NCBI GenBank assembly: GCA_026315105.1
Contig: CM048744.1
Location: 310,751,270 to 310,815,269 of the forward strand
Direction: 5' to 3'
Length of the DNA: 64,000 bases
Origin: Locusta migratoria
Taxonomy: Eukaryota > Arthropoda > Insecta > Orthoptera > Acrididae
The notes below the pieces were generated by a model that saw only the letters and a list, made by a program, of their open reading frames with translations, did no database searches and was not told the DNA's origin. Positions 32,876 to 46,017 of the stretch are shown one piece after another (positions within the stretch are counted from its first letter, which is position 1; every line of letters begins with the position of its first letter). The position numbers and the translations under genes were made by a program.

Positions 32876-32898
32876 ATCGATAGTAAGTCACTATCGAT
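32876..32898. repeat. Perfect 9-bp hairpin with two TATCGATA motifs
   Basis: ATCGATAGT, a 5-nt loop, ACTATCGAT. TATCGATA is the DREF-type promoter element known from Drosophila; no gene start is visible next to it. Confidence 0.6.
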
Positions 32899-32984
32899 AG
32901 AAGGCCGTCAATACGATGTGCAAAACTAATTTCATATTGCCAAATTATTGAACTAGCTTATGAGCCGATCCATAATACAATCGA

Positions 32985-33115
32985 CAACCCAGGCCAATGC
33001 ACACTGTCCGTTACGTCAACGTCACGTCACGGAGAGTCTGTCTCGTGGCAGTACACACTTGGCTGTTCTGACGTTTACCTGCGGACATTTAGGTCACATG
33101 ACTGTCCCATACGTA
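32985..33115 (+). repeat. Family F-related fragment (F2)
   Basis: Begins GCACACTGTCCGTTACGTCA and continues with CACACTTGGCTGTTCTGACGTTTACC. The same blocks occur reverse-complemented at 45045-45190. Confidence 0.6.
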
Positions 33116-33379
33116 AACACAAGGATGCAGTCCTGCTCCTGACGGAATGTGTTGTTGGAACTATTGAAGGATTCAGTTTAGCTTGAGCTATGGTATTCCC
33201 ATCTCATGTTGTATCCGTTCATCAATAATAAACAAAATGTGGTGAAAGTTATGCAGTAGGCCGTCACTGAAATTTACTTAGTTTATATTATGTGTGCAGA
33301 GGAGACACCAAAATACTCAACAGAAACGTGTTTATTGTTTTGTTTCTCCCTGTGATAATCTCAAAGTTTTAATTCTTAT

Positions 33380-33581
33380 AATGAACTGTGCTAAATATAT
33401 TTATCTGCTAAGGGGCGAGAACTGGACAGAGGTATATGAAGAAAATGATGTAAACTACACGTTAAATTCTTTCCATGAAACATTTCTTCAATATTTCAAT
33501 ACTGCATTTCCATTCACGTCCAGGACAATTGGAAATAAATGCACGAACTCATGGGTAACAATAGGAATAAGGACCTTCAAC

Positions 33582-33638
<57 letters not shown>

Positions 33639-35878
33639 GTGACTTGAAGAACTACATGAAACTCAATGTAGATGATGGTCAGTTTAGGTCATACTATAAG
33701 AAGTATTGTGCTATTTAAAAAAAGTATTTAAACAAGCAAAAAAATTACATAATGATAAATTTATAAGAGAATCTAACAATAGAATGAAAGGCTTGTGAAA
33801 AGTTGTGAAAAATGAAACAAAAAACAAGCAACATGAAATAAACAAAACATTAAAACTGGATTTAAATGATGAAGTAACATCAGATCCAGAAAAATAGTAA
33901 AGTCTTTTAATGAATATTTCAGTAAAATAGCAGAAAACCTAATAAAGAATAACTGCCCTAGACCCAATAGTCAACACCAAACACTAATGGGAAGATACCA
34001 GTACAGACATCAATGTTTCTCCACAAAGTATCCAATACTGAAGTACTCAAAACTATAAAAGGAGTAAAAAATAAGTACTCCAGTGGCAGTGACAACATCC
34101 CTGACTTAATTATAAAGAAATGTGGAGAATTTATTACAGAACCCCTAACCTATATAATAAATGCATCCTTTATTAATGGAGGTTTCCATGACCTCCTAAA
34201 AGTTTCTAAATTTACCCCACTCCGCAAAAAAGGCCCTGAAAACGATGTAGCTAATTACAGACCTATAGCACAACTCAGCAAATTTTCAAAAATATTTGAA
34301 AAATTATTTTACACTAGATTGGAAGGCTTTATTAACAAATTCTGCTTGCTATAAAAACACCAGCATGGGTTCAGAAAAGAAAAGACAACTACCACAGCCA
34401 TCTATGAATATCTCAACACTACCTTAATATCATTGGATGAAAAAGAAATTTGCACTGGAATTTCTTTAGTTTTATCAAAAGCCTTTGATGTAATTAACCA
34501 TACCATACTACTGAACAAGTTGGCAACTAAAGGCATAAGAGGAATTGCTAATAAGTGGTTGGAATCTTATCTATCAAACAAAGTACAAAAAGTAGTATTT
34601 AAATTTGAAAAAGGGAATACAATGTACTATCCACTCCTCTAAGACAACACCTGTCAGACATGGTCTCCCACAAGGCTCAATATTGGGTCCCATACTGTTT
34701 CTACTATACATTGATGACATAAGCACGAAGCTCACTACAGGCATACCACACTATTTGCTGATGACACAAGTATTCTGATAACAGGTAATGATGCAGCGGA
34801 CCACAACCAAAAGATTAAACCATGTCATCACTCAGCAAATGGTTCAATGAGAACAACCTCATTGTAAACGTACAAAAAACAACCTATATGAATTTCAGCC
34901 TCTTACCTCTAAAAAAAGAAATCCCTAATATTATTCTAAATAACCAAGGGCTCTCGTGTTTGAACTCAGACAAGTTTCTTGGAATATGGCTTGAAGAAAA
35001 CCTTAAATGGGAGACTCATACAAATTATATCAAGAAAAAGCTGTGAACTGTCTGCTATATTCTAATGATGCTAAAAAATCAGTCAGCAAATCAGTCCTCA
35101 TACCTGTATATTACTCTTACTTTCACTCCATACTGCAGTATGGACTCATATTTTGTGGGAACTCCCCGGGGGGTAGGGATATTTTCAAAATACAAAAAAA
35201 GGCAATACACATAATATGTAACCTAAAATATAATGAATCATGCCGAGAACATTTCAAAACACTTGGAATTATGACACTGCCATCTGTTAATAGTTATAAT
35301 ATCATCTCATTTGTCAAATGATATCTATTGAACAATGACTGCGCATTAAGATTTAATGGAGATATTTATAACTGTGAAACAAGCTAACAGTCAGACCTAC
35401 ATGTGATTCAATCCAGAACAACTTGCTATCAAAAAAATTGTCTTACATGGTGGTATATGTATGTATAATAATTTACCCAAAGAAATCAAAACAACAAAAA
35501 GCCCACGAGCATCCACAAACAACTTAAAAAATAACTTTTGGAAAAAAAACTACTGTGCAGTATATGATTTTTTTAAAGAGTTTAAATTACAAACCCCTTT
35601 GTAATAAGTGTTCGCCTACGCCTGGAAAGTCTACGAAATGAACTAAACTATAGTTTGTAAAAACATTTGCCTTATATACATTTAAGTAGATGCAATCTAA
35701 CAAATAAAGGAGGCCTACATTGTAATGTCTAATACCCTATTGTAAAAATTTTGCCAAATTATAACAAAAATTGTAAAAATTATTTATAAAAATGTTTTTG
35801 ACCTGTCCAATATCATATGTACAACTGTACAATGCTATGATTTCCTGGATCAAATAAAATATAATACTATACAATACA
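33380..35878 (+). pseudogene. LINE-H, decayed non-LTR retrotransposon (linker, RT, 3' end)
   Basis: Encodes the linker and reverse transcriptase of a CR1/Jockey-like LINE, broken by stops and frameshifts. In order: NSFHETFLQYFNTAFP and SWVTIGI (33450-33580); a poly(A) run; KSFNEYFSKIAENL (about 33900); SSGSDNIPDLIIKKC (34083); NYRPIAQLSKFSKIFEK (34250); HGFRKEKTT after a stop (34365); KAFDVINHTILLNKL (34480); a PTRLNIGSHTV-like block; FADDTSILIT (34755, catalytic FADD); FLGIWLEENLKWETH (34975); and the IQKKAIHIICNLKYNESC domain (35190). The 3' tail ends in A/T/C-rich short repeats near 35878. The endonuclease is missing (5' truncation). Confidence 0.85.
33583..33637 (+). repeat. Poly(A) run, 55 nt, inside LINE-H
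   Basis: Lies between the coding blocks SWVTIGIRT and RDLKNYMKLN, where LINE relatives carry a short Lys-rich stretch; probably an expanded A-rich codon run. Confidence 0.9.
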
Positions 35879-35879
35879 A

Positions 35880-36261
35880 TTTCAAACTAACTATGGCGAA
35901 AACGTTGATGCTTTGCTATGCTGAAGATCAGTTTACCACTATGACTTATTTCGTATTCACACTGGCTGGCTTTGCTAACTCAAAATAGCTGCCACTGTGC
36001 AATATAACCTATACTAGTGATGGATTGGTTGGATGTTCAAGGGGGGCAAAGTAGTAGTGATGATTGTCAATACATTCAAGATTTCAGATGTAAGCTGTGT
36101 ACTGTTACATTTGGCCAAAACAGGCAGTATCCTTAAATTAGTAACAAGTACTCATTTAACGATTCTCAGTTGCGCTTAACATGGGTAAATTCGCACATGT
36201 AGTGATTGAACTTAATGAAGTACAGCAATTTATCTTCTGAATACGTAATCGTGAATGAGAT

Positions 36262-36350
<89 letters not shown>

Positions 36351-36502
36351 AGTATTTTGACATAACTAACTTGACAGTTAAACACTGAAAATATGAGACT
36401 ACTTCAATTTTTTTACACAGAAATTCCATAGCATGACATAATCATCAAAATTTGCGTATTTCGTACTCATGCACGGCAGTAAAAACATGACAGAAATCCC
36501 AT
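35880..36502. other. Stretch without recognised gene; contains TG microsatellite
   Basis: A (TG)n/(TGTA)n microsatellite occupies 36262-36350. Otherwise nothing is recognised between LINE-H and Gypsy-C. Confidence 0.6.
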
Positions 36503-38533
36503 TGTAACTTAACCGACCTTCGCTACCGATAATCGCAAGTGATTACACTTTAAAATGATCCATGTGCTTCATGAAACAATTACCCTGATTAAGTTATCAG
36601 AGGTGAAACCAATAACGTAGTGGAGGTTACACACACAAACGATACTTTACTACTTTTATATAAAGTAGTACATTTAACACCTGGGACAAAACTGAAATTG
36701 AATAAACAATTTTGACTAGGTGAGATAATATGGTCGCCAGCTCGTTGCACGAGCAACACATTATGGATATTAATGAAATTTTGGCTCAGTAGCAAATGAA
36801 TTACTGACTGATTAATTTGAAAACAACACAGACACAGACTACAGGTTAAGTGAGCGCAGCAATGACACCAGGGAACATAAAACAATGTAGACCCAGCAAA
36901 TCCAACTTTCTCATGCAATAGTATCAACCAATAAAATTACTGTAGTGAACTGGAAATTTGTAATAATAAAAGTTAGCATGAACAACTTCTACATAACGAA
37001 ATAGATCATCACCATAATGCTTGCAATGAAGTTTGACTGTACTTTGACTATCAACACTAATGGAAACTGTTGTAATTGTGTTTCTATCTATTTTGACTGG
37101 TTGAATGTTTATGCAAAATTATTGACTGCAACATTAAGCAATTTACTCTTTCTGTAAAAGATTAACATAATTACTGTTCCTGATAACTAATCTCCTAACC
37201 TTGACTATTGTCCATTAAACTAACAACAAAGTAGCATATTAAATGGTATCTAACAATTACTCTGTTAAAAACGCACTTTTTGTTTCTTTGGCTGAACTTT
37301 GCAAAGTAACTTTTTAACTCTCATAAACTGAATATTCCAGATCACAATGAACAATTACTGTTCTTTATCATTCAATTATTATTTAATGCACTCATTACTA
37401 TTAACTGTGCACTGTTGTTAATTTGTTTATGCCAACTTCATACTATTGCAAAATATTTCTCCTGATTTAATTACTTTAAAGTTTATTTCAACCAGTCTTT
37501 ATAGTTCATGTTGAGCCTTGGACAATTAAAAGTAGCAAATAAGGAACCTGGTTGGTAGTGACTTGGGTTAATAATTTCTTTAACGCTGAATACTTGCACT
37601 CTGACATTCAGCAAAACTAAACGTTGGCTTAGCTATACAGTTCTAAAGACGGGAATTTGTGCAGATCTTACTTTTGCAGCAGCAGTGTGGCGTAGCTGGC
37701 GATTGTTGCTGGTACTTAATAATTGCTGTAAAATGGTATATTCTTGGCGATGGAACATAATTTGCATTGGGCATACAGTGTTCCTCTTGACATATTCCTC
37801 TTGATGCATTGACTCTGTGCCCATGCCAGTTATTTGTCAATGACCACTTGCTCTGATTGCTGCTGGTACCAACATTTAATAAGGTGCCACGCTAATATGG
37901 TCTGCTACTGCTCTCTGACTTTGTTACATTCACTTCAAGAACTCAATAACGACTACTTCTCTCGCGCCTCTCGCTACCCAACTCTATGCTCAGCGATAAT
38001 ACAGCTCTACACTAATATATTGCTAACTTTGCTCTTGCTACGCCAACTTGTCTACTACAATACATTACATCATTTCCTTCTGTGCAATATGCAATCATTT
38101 TGACAATTCCAGAATGAAACTTCACTCTGCAGCTGATTCTAAGCCATGTCTCCACCATATCCTTTCTTCCAGGAGTGCTAGTCTTGTGTGTTTGCAGGAG
38201 AGCTTCTGCGAAGTTTGGAAAGTAGGAGGCGAGGTACTGGTGGAAGTAAAGTTGTGAGGCGGCATCGTGAGTCGTGTCGGGATAGCACAGTCGGTAGTGC
38301 ACTTGCCCGCAAAAGGCAAAGGTCCCAGGTTCGTGTCCCGGTTCCGGCACACAATTTTAATCTGCCAGGAATTTTCATTTTGACAATTGTATGTCACATA
38401 AATTATTTGCATAAAATAACAAATCGATTTACATGCAGTACACAAATAATAAGTGAATCATACACATCTTCCATATTATAAATGTAACTGTTTTTAAACA
38501 CACAATTAGTACCATTGGCACTGTGTTGTTGCA
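36503..38533 (-). repeat. Gypsy-C 3' LTR (with S2 insertion)
   Basis: About 1.75 kb of LTR plus the S2 repeat at 38109-38375. On the minus strand it runs TGCAACAACACAGTG to GGTTAAGTTACA. The match to 42579-44582 is clear but diverged, with many single-base changes and small indels. Confidence 0.82.
38096..38388 (+). mobile_element. Short repeat S2 with 13-bp target duplication
   Basis: CATTTTGACAATT occurs at 38096-38108 and 38376-38388 and encloses a 267-bp S2 copy. The other LTR has the uninterrupted site at about 44416-44428, so insertion is proven by a paralogous empty site. A box TAGCACAGTCGG and B-box-like GGTTCGTGTCC lie in the 3' third. Confidence 0.9.
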
Positions 38534-39174
38534 CCACGTTTCATTGGTCGGTGCCATTTAGCACAGATCCAAGGGAACGGCTAAACAAAACAACCCGTGA
38601 TCAACAAAAAGTACGAAAATTAAACTTTTCATTACTCAAGACAATTACTGTCTTTGAAATTGTACATTTTAGCCATGAAATATTTTGACTCAATTAATAA
38701 TCTTCATATTCTTTAACATCATTAATTGGTGCATTAAGGTATCACTGTATTTAACCAAACTAACTCCCACAGGAATATTTCGACTGTGTCCATTAAAACA
38801 AGCTCACACAGGAATATCTCGACTGTGTCCATCAAAACGATACACCAACATTTCACACATTACACAGCATATCAGTGCAACTTTGCAGCAAGTGTATCAA
38901 CAAGTGTACCAACTCAGTAACATCGTCATGATTCTGTGTACATCGCAAAGTTAAAGGCAGTTACTTGCACTCGTCATTCTAATTGGTCCTTCACATTGAT
39001 GAACCTCATCTTATTAACTCTCTGTTTTATAGTGATCTTTATACCTGCAACTCAAATACATAGTCTAAGTATATTTGCATATAATTACATAATACATCTC
39101 AATTTATAGTAATATCGACAACATCATCATGTTTGGATGCCATTTCATCTTTCAATAATTACACAATTCTTTAA
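38534..39174. other. Gypsy-C region between 3' LTR and integrase end
   Basis: 640 bp with no recognised frame. A short direct repeat (ACAGGAATAT(T/C)TCGACTGTGTCCAT) occurs at about 38770 and 38812. Confidence 0.5.
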
Positions 39175-42100
39175 TTATTCATCCCTACTCTTGTAGTCTT
39201 GCAAGTCTACTATATTATGTACACCAAACTCTTTTCTTGATTGTGGGTACACTAAATAGTAAGCATTAGGGTGTGGTATGCCTGCGACCTCAAACGGTCC
39301 ATTGTACACAAATTTAAATTTAGAAATTTCATTATCTATCTCGCTAGATTTTTCATGAGCTTTGACAAGAACTTTAGAACCAGTTTTAAACTTTACTGGT
39401 TTCACATCCTCATCATGTCTCCTGATTTGCTCCTGAGGGCGCTTATTCAATCGCTCTCTTAACATATCTTTCTTCTGCGTAATTGTCAATTCTTGCCATG
39501 GTGGGAAATTAATTAATTCGTCCACTACACTTTTCGGTTTATCCCCCAGCATAATTTCCTGAGGCGTAAAACCCGTACTCTCATGCAACAAGGAATTCAA
39601 TTCAATATTGGATAGGTATTTGCCCCAAGTTTTGTTGTTTCTATGAAAATACGTCCGAAAATATAAGGCCGATATATGGATAACCTCCACACCTTTTTCT
39701 TTCATTCATTCATTCCAAACTTTAGACAGAAATTGAGGTCTGTTATCATATAAAATTGATTTGGGTTTCCCTGCCTCTTGAAAATACTCTGTTAATTTAC
39801 CAAATACTGCCTTGGCAGTGGCCTTACTCAAAGTATACAGCTTTACAAATTTTGAAAATGTATCCAATACAACTAAAATATACGCAAAACTGCCATAGTC
39901 TTTGGCAAAGGACCATACAAATCCGTAGCCAGGATTTCTAGATTATCTTTAGGCTGAATGCTTTGCAATAGTCCTTGATTAGTCATATTAGTCACTTTCA
40001 CTTTTTGACACATGTCACATGTTCTTACGCATTCCGTTACTCTCCTATTTATATTGTCAAAAATTACAGATTCACTTATTTTGTCTACACATTTCTTCTT
40101 TCCACAGTGACCATAAGCAAAGTGACAATAGTCAATTAACTAGATAACATACTGATTGGGCCAACATACTCGCCAATCTTCCGCGATTAAATTCCTACGA
40201 CGTTAGAGTATGCCAACATAAATTTTATAATATTTACACAATTTATCACCTTTCTCATTCTTTGCGTCAAACTCTGTTTTAATTAGCTTCCAAATATTGT
40301 CATCATTCTTGTATCGACACATGTTTTTGCAAATGTTTTCTATCTTTTTTCTACCTTTTGCGTCTTTCAGATACATTATTTTGAACAAATCTTCTGGATT
40401 TTCTTTATTATTCACACTCTCGGAATCGTACTGTAATCTCGACAATGCATCGGCTACACAGTTATCGACACCCTTAGTGTGAAATATTTCATAGTCGAAT
40501 TGCTGTACAAACAGCACCCATCTTTTCAATCTATCGGGCAATAATCTGCAAGTTGTAAGAAACGTAAGTGTCTTGTGGACCATGTGCACAATCACTTTGT
40601 GCCCCACAAGAAACCTTTAAACTTCTTAAACCCCCAAATGATTGCTATTACTTCCTTCTCTGATATGGTATAATTCCTTTCATATTTGGACAAAGTCCGG
40701 TTCGTGAACGCTATCGATCGAATATCTTTTTCCTCTCCGTCTCCTACTTCTTGAAAAATATGTACTGCGATACCATAGTCACGGAAGTCGGTTCCCATAT
40801 GGAATGGTATACTCAAATCTGGGTGGTGTAAAATTTGATTCTTTAACCATTCTGTCTTTAATGTGTCAAACGCTGTTTGGCACTTTTCTGCCCAAACAAA
40901 TGCGCTATTCTTTTTCGATATGTTACACAAGTCTGGGTCATTAAAGGCTTGCCCTTCCACATTCTTTCTGTAAAAATTACACAATCCCAAATACGACTGC
41001 AATTGTTTTTTGTTTGCAGTGGTGGGCAGTTTCTGATAGCTTTTAATTTCTGAGGCTCTTTGGTTATCCCAGAAGTGGTAATGATATGCCCCATGAATTC
41101 TGTTTCTTCCTTTACAAACTCACATTGCTTTATTTTCATGATAATTCCTCCGCATTTCACAGCCACAAATACTTTGTTCAATAAGTCACAATGCTCTTCC
41201 CATGAAGGCATCGCAATCAGTAAGTCATCAACGTAAATCGTAATTCGGGAGCCTAATTCTTTGCCTAGCACTCCGTCAAGAGCACGGATGAATACTGACA
41301 GAGACGTATTTAAACCTAAAGGAATAACTTTATATTGATAACATTTCCCAGCGTATAGAAAAGCTGCCTGTTTTTTAGATTCTTCTTCCATCGCAATTTG
41401 CCAATAGCCAGCCGTCAAATCAAGATTGGTCATATACTTGACGTTATGAAATTTTTGAAGTACATCATCATTCCGGCCGATCAGTTTCACGTTTCACCAC
41501 TTTGTTCAGTTCGTGTGCATCTATAATAATTCTGACACTTTGGCTTTTTTGAACATTTATATTGACTCTTAGATCTCTCAGTTATGCCCCATTCTTCCAT
41601 GTGATTAATTTCGTTCTGTACCGCCTCATGACTAGATACCGGTACCTGACACACTGGCCCAAAAAGCGGCTTATGTGGTACAGTTTCGATTATGTATTCA
41701 AACCCTTGCACACGACCTGGTTTATCTGAAAATACCGCTCTGTTAACTACCAAAATCTCCTACAACTCCGTTTTCTATTTCTCTGAAATACCTGTTACAC
41801 TATTTACAATTGTTTCAAAATCATTGACAGTTGGATGCAAACAACTTAAATTTCTGACATGACAGCCTTCTGATCTTTCGCTTAATACACCATATACTGG
41901 TAGAATAGCTAAACGCAATTGCATATCCTGATTCTCCACTATCTTGTCTACCTCATCAAAGCCAACTCTTAACACATCTCGTCCTACAATACATGACTTA
42001 ATTCTTTCGCCACAATCTATAATTACTTTGTATTTCATCATCCAGTCAATCCCTGCTATAACGTCTGTACTTAATTGATTAATTACCAAAAGTCATGCTC

Positions 42101-42403
42101 GAACATAATATTTTTAATTGAAAATTGTAACAACACTTGAGATTTGACTGGTTTACTGCATACGCCAGTATCACCTATTATCTTTACGCCCATCACAGGC
42201 ATTTCTACGATTTCAGTCTGTTTCTTAATATGCTCGTAAAATGACTGTGACACGGCACTAATCTGACTTCTGCTATCAATTAACATCTGCATACTCGTTA
42301 CATAGATTTTTACAGAAACCATTATCTGATCAATCCTCTTAGTTTCATCACCTTCATCCTCGCACAACAAATCCTGCTCTATTTCTACATCACTCCACAA
42401 CAT
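39175..42403 (-). pseudogene. Gypsy-C pol (protease, RT, RNase H, integrase), broken
   Basis: Fragments in order: protease 42403-41775 with the active-site block reading MLIDSRSQISAVS in place of a DSG/DTG motif, then AGIDWMMKYKVIIDCG; reverse transcriptase 41753-40858 with LDLTAGYWQIAM and YVDDLLIA (Asp88, Asp89 of the 41490 frame); RNase H 41002-40592 (MGTDFRDYGIAV, YTISEKEVIAIIWG) and 40607-40203 ending DNCVADALSRL; integrase core 40200-39706 (ATDLYGPLP, LYDNRPQF) and its C-terminal part 39705-39175 (NGPFEV). Frames change between blocks, and I find no convincing catalytic Glu. The element cannot make gag. Confidence 0.85.
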
Positions 42404-42554
42404 GCCATCCTCATCAACCTCTTTATCAGGCGGCTGTTTTTGCCTACTACTGTTTTTTTTCTTTGATAAAAAATAGGAATTTTAACTGAATTTTTCTGAA
42501 ATAAAATGGTACTCAAAGATTGTATTGTTTGGAATACCAAGGAACATGAAATGT

Positions 42555-42578
42555 GGTGTCCTGTCACCGGGCGCCAAG
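42555..42578 (-). other. Gypsy-C primer-binding site
   Basis: TTGGCGCCCGGTGACAGGAC lies next to the 5' LTR on the minus strand, as expected for a tRNA primer site. Confidence 0.65.
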
Positions 42579-44582
42579 TGTAACCTAACCAACCTACGCT
42601 ACCGATAATCATGAGTGATTAAACTTTAAAATGATCCATGTGCCTCACGAAACAATTACCCGCCTAAAGCTATCGGGGGTGAAACCAATAACGTAGTGGA
42701 GGTTACACACACAAACGATACTTCACTAGTCACTTCCCAATGACGATCGTTTGGTGCGGGAATTTTATATAAAGTAGTAAATGTAACACCCGGCACAAAA
42801 CTGTAATTGAATAAACAATTTTGACTAGGTGAGATAATATGGTCGTCAGCTCATTGTACGAGCAACAAATTATGGATAGTAATGATATTTTGGTTCAGTA
42901 GCAAATTAATTACTGACTGATTAATTTGGAAACAACACAGACACAGACTGCAGGTTAAGTGAGTGCATCAACGACACCAGGAAACATAAAACAATGTAGA
43001 ACCAGCAAATCCAATTTTCTCATGCAATACCATCAACCAATAAAATTATTGTAGTGAACTAGAAATTTGTAGTAATAAAAGTTAGCATGCACAACTTCTG
43101 CATAACGAAATAGACCATCACCATAATGCTTGCAATGAGGTTTGACTGTTCTTTGACAATCAACTCTAATGCAAACTGTCATAATTGTGTTTCTATTTAT
43201 TTTGACTGGTTGAATGTTTATACAAAATTATTGACTGCAAGGTTAACCAATTTACTCTTTATGTAAAAGATTAACGTAATTACTGTTCCTAACAACTAAT
43301 CAAATAACTTTGACTATGGTCCATTAAACTAACAACAAAGTAGCATATTAAATGGTATCTAACAATTACTCTGTTAAAAACGCACTTTTTGTTTCTTTGG
43401 CTGAACTTTGCAAAGTAACTTTTTAACTCTCATAAACTGAATATTCAGATCACAATGAACAATTACTGTTCTTTATCATTCAATTATTATTCAATGCACT
43501 CATTAATATTAACTGCACAATGTTGTTAATTTGTTTATGTCAACTTTATACTATTGCAAAATATTTTATACTGTTTTAATCACTTTAAAGTTTATTTCAA
43601 CCAGTCTTTATGGTTCATGTTGAGCCTTGGACAATTAAAGTTAGCGGATAAGGAACATGGTTGGTAGTGACTTGGGTTAATAATTTCTTTAACGCTGAAT
43701 ACTTGCACTCTGATTCGCTATTGACATTCAGAAAACTAAACGTTGGCTTAGCTATACAGTTCTAAAGACGGTAAGTTCTGCAGATCTTACTTTTGCAGTG
43801 GCAGTGCGGCGTAGCTGGCGATTGTTGCTGGTACTTAATAATTGTTGACAAAATGGTATACTCTTGGCGATGGAACATTATTTGCATTGGGCATACAGTG
43901 TTCCTCTTGACAGATTCCTCTTGTAGCATTGATGTTGTGGCCATGCCAGTTATTTGCCAATGACCACTTGCTCTGATTGCTGCTCGTACTAACACTTAAT
44001 AAGGTGCCACGCTATTACAGTCTGCTGCTGCTGTCTGATTTTGTTACATTCAAAAACGTTCAAATTTTTGTATAGCTTATGGGACTTAACTACATGGTCA
44101 TCAGTCCCTAAACTTACAAACTACTTATGAACTAGCTAACACTAAGGACGGCACAAATATCCATGCCTGAGGGGGGATACGAACCCCCGACCATAGTGGC
44201 CCTGCAGACTCTGACTGGCGCGCCGCAATCCCCTCGGCCACCACGGCCGGCTGTTACATTCACTTCGAGAGCTGAAAACAACTACTTCTCTCATGCCTCT
44301 CACTACCCAAATCTACGCTCAGCGATAATACAGCTCTACACAAAGATATTGCTAACTTTGCCCTCGCCAACGTGTCTACTACAATTCATTACATCATTTC
44401 CTTTTATGCAATATGTAATCATTTTGACAATTGTACATCACAAATTATTTGCATAAAATAACAAATCGATTTACATGCAATACACAAATAATAAACAAAT
44501 CATATACATCTTTCATATTATAAAATGTAGCTGTGTTTACACACATAATTAGTGGCATTGGTCACTGTGTTGTAACATTACA
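42579..44582 (-). repeat. Gypsy-C 5' LTR (with S1 SINE insertion)
   Basis: Partner of 36503-38533. It contains the S1 SINE at 44053-44251 and lacks the S2 insertion. The exact outer end (44577 or 44582) is uncertain. Confidence 0.82.
44042..44260 (-). mobile_element. SINE S1 with target duplication TGTTACATT
   Basis: TGTTACATT at 44042-44050 and 44252-44260 flanks an S1 copy in minus orientation. The other Gypsy-C LTR has the uninterrupted site TGTTACATTCACTTC at about 37922. Head: GTGGCCGAGGGG (A-box region) and GGTTCGTATCC (B box). The duplication may extend two bases (CA). Confidence 0.92.
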
Positions 44583-44586
44583 CCAT

Positions 44587-45044
44587 TACTTCATTTATCA
44601 TCTTTGATTCATTCAAATACTATACAAAAACTATGTACACAAATGAAAGTATCTCGTTGTGCAGTACAGATTCATGTCTAGTCATTAGATGTCTCCGAAT
44701 TTTACGATACGAAATAAGTTGAATGGAGTATACTGGGTTAACATTTTATCTGATGGCGTTTTAATGAACTGCATCTTGATAATGAATTTGACGCTGTGGA
44801 CACTACATTTTCCATTTTTCGATTCATGAATATTCTCAGTTAGATGACCTTTCCTCCTGTGAGTGTAGTGGTTCGTCTGCATATTGACCTCGGAACTGCG
44901 TTCCTCACACTTTCGTAACATTTTGTATGAATCACTCATGTTCATCAAAAGACAGCAACAACGAAATAATAGAAAACGCCAATAACAAAATAAAGAAGCA
45001 GCAACAAAGTTAAATGGAGTACTCGGTGTGGCGTCTAAGAGCAG
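44587..45044. other. Stretch without recognised gene
   Basis: Short minus frame 44685-45086 without a recognisable domain. Confidence 0.45.
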
Positions 45045-45550
45045 AATGGAATATTGAAGACATCTTAAAACAAGTTGATAGGTCACATGATATCAATTTC
45101 CGCTCAAATGTCAAAACAGCCAAGTGTGTACAGCCGTGAGACAGACCCACGTCATGGAACCATCTTGTCAAGTTATATTGACTATCCGTCACATCAATTC
45201 ACTTATCTCAATACCTGATGTTGAAAGTGAGGTTATGAGTGGCGATCTGTTATGTAGAAAGTCATAGCTACATACTGGAATTGAAGGAACAACAACACAT
45301 AATGTTATTCACCACCAAAGAAAACTTTACAATTTATGTATTTAATCAATTTAGTGTGGTAAAGTGTTGGATCTGCTACAACATTTCAAAACAACATCTA
45401 TTTTCAAGCGAAATAATAAACATACAAACACATCAAACAATGTTCATGTTATTTAATGAAAATTGTGTCATCAGTTTACAGTCTTATTCAAATAAATAAT
45501 TTGCTTCAGTCTTTTCTGTTACAATGTTACAAACCATAAACCACTTAAGT
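45045..45550 (+). repeat. Family F and F2 pieces
   Basis: 45045-45160 is an F2 piece in minus orientation (GCCAAGTGTGTACAGCCGTG). 45160-45550 is the left half of family F in plus orientation: TCCGTCACATCAATTCAC, GTGGCGATCTGTTATGTAG, TCTATTTTCAAGCGAAA, TCAGTCTTTTCTGTTACAA. The copy ends where the LINE-G tail starts. Confidence 0.7.
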
Positions 45551-45627
45551 CATCATGAAACAGTGATTTGATTTATTTGATCCATCTTAAAGCATTTTAC
45601 ATAGATCAATGTTGTCATTTTACATAT
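45551..45627 (-). mobile_element. LINE-G, 3' tail (cut off by Gypsy-D)
   Basis: On the minus strand it reads GATCTATGTAAAATGCTTT and ends GGATCAAATAAATCAAATCA, a LINE-type tail like that of LINE-I. The remainder continues beyond Gypsy-D at 52001. Confidence 0.5.
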
Positions 45628-45983
45628 TGTGACGTCTAAATGGAAGCAGGTTTAACTTAGAAGGCAACTGAACACAGCACTTATACTGTAAGCAGCTTTA
45701 TTACGAACTTAACATACACACAGCACTGACTGCCTGTCGGACAGAGTGCTCTGCTATTTATACACAGACAGAATGTACCAGAAATTAGAAGAATACTTAA
45801 CATAAGAAACAAGTAGAATTTACAGGTGAACATAAGAAAGATGTAGAACTTTCCAGAATTGTTAATTACAAACAAATAAATTTTTGCCAGTGGGCGGGAT
45901 TGAACCAGCGACCTTCAGCACTGCAGTCGGTGATGATATCCCTGCGCCACGCCGGCAGTCGTTGTACACGTCGTCTCGCGGCA
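45628..45983 (-). repeat. Gypsy-D 3' LTR
   Basis: 356 bp; minus-strand ends TGCCGCGAG and GACGTCACA. Contains a tRNA-like block at about 45889-45960 and TATAAATAGCAG. Roughly nine-tenths identical to the 5' LTR by eye. Confidence 0.92.
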
Positions 45984-45997
45984 ATGCTCCCACTCCT
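45984..45997 (-). other. Gypsy-D polypurine tract
   Basis: AGGAGTGGGAGCAT directly precedes the 3' LTR on the minus strand. Confidence 0.6.
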
Positions 45998-46017
45998 GGA
46001 AAAACAGCGACCCGCTG

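Larger units (their letters stand above)
36503..44582 (-). mobile_element. Gypsy-C, Ty3/gypsy-type element with ~2-kb LTRs, no gag
   Basis: Long direct repeats 36503-38533 and 42579-44582 flank a decayed pol on the minus strand. CCAT at 36499-36502 and 44583-44586 is a possible 4-bp target duplication. Pol begins almost at the primer site, leaving no room for gag. Each LTR carries one short-repeat insertion absent from the other. Confidence 0.82.

Noticed and set aside
36166..36429. His-Thr repeat ORF
   Set aside because: Translation of the (TG)n microsatellite.
45628..45999. Retroviral-type env gene downstream of Gypsy-D pol
   Set aside because: Integrase stops close to the polypurine tract, so there is no room. 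Gypsy-A and Gypsy-C also show none.
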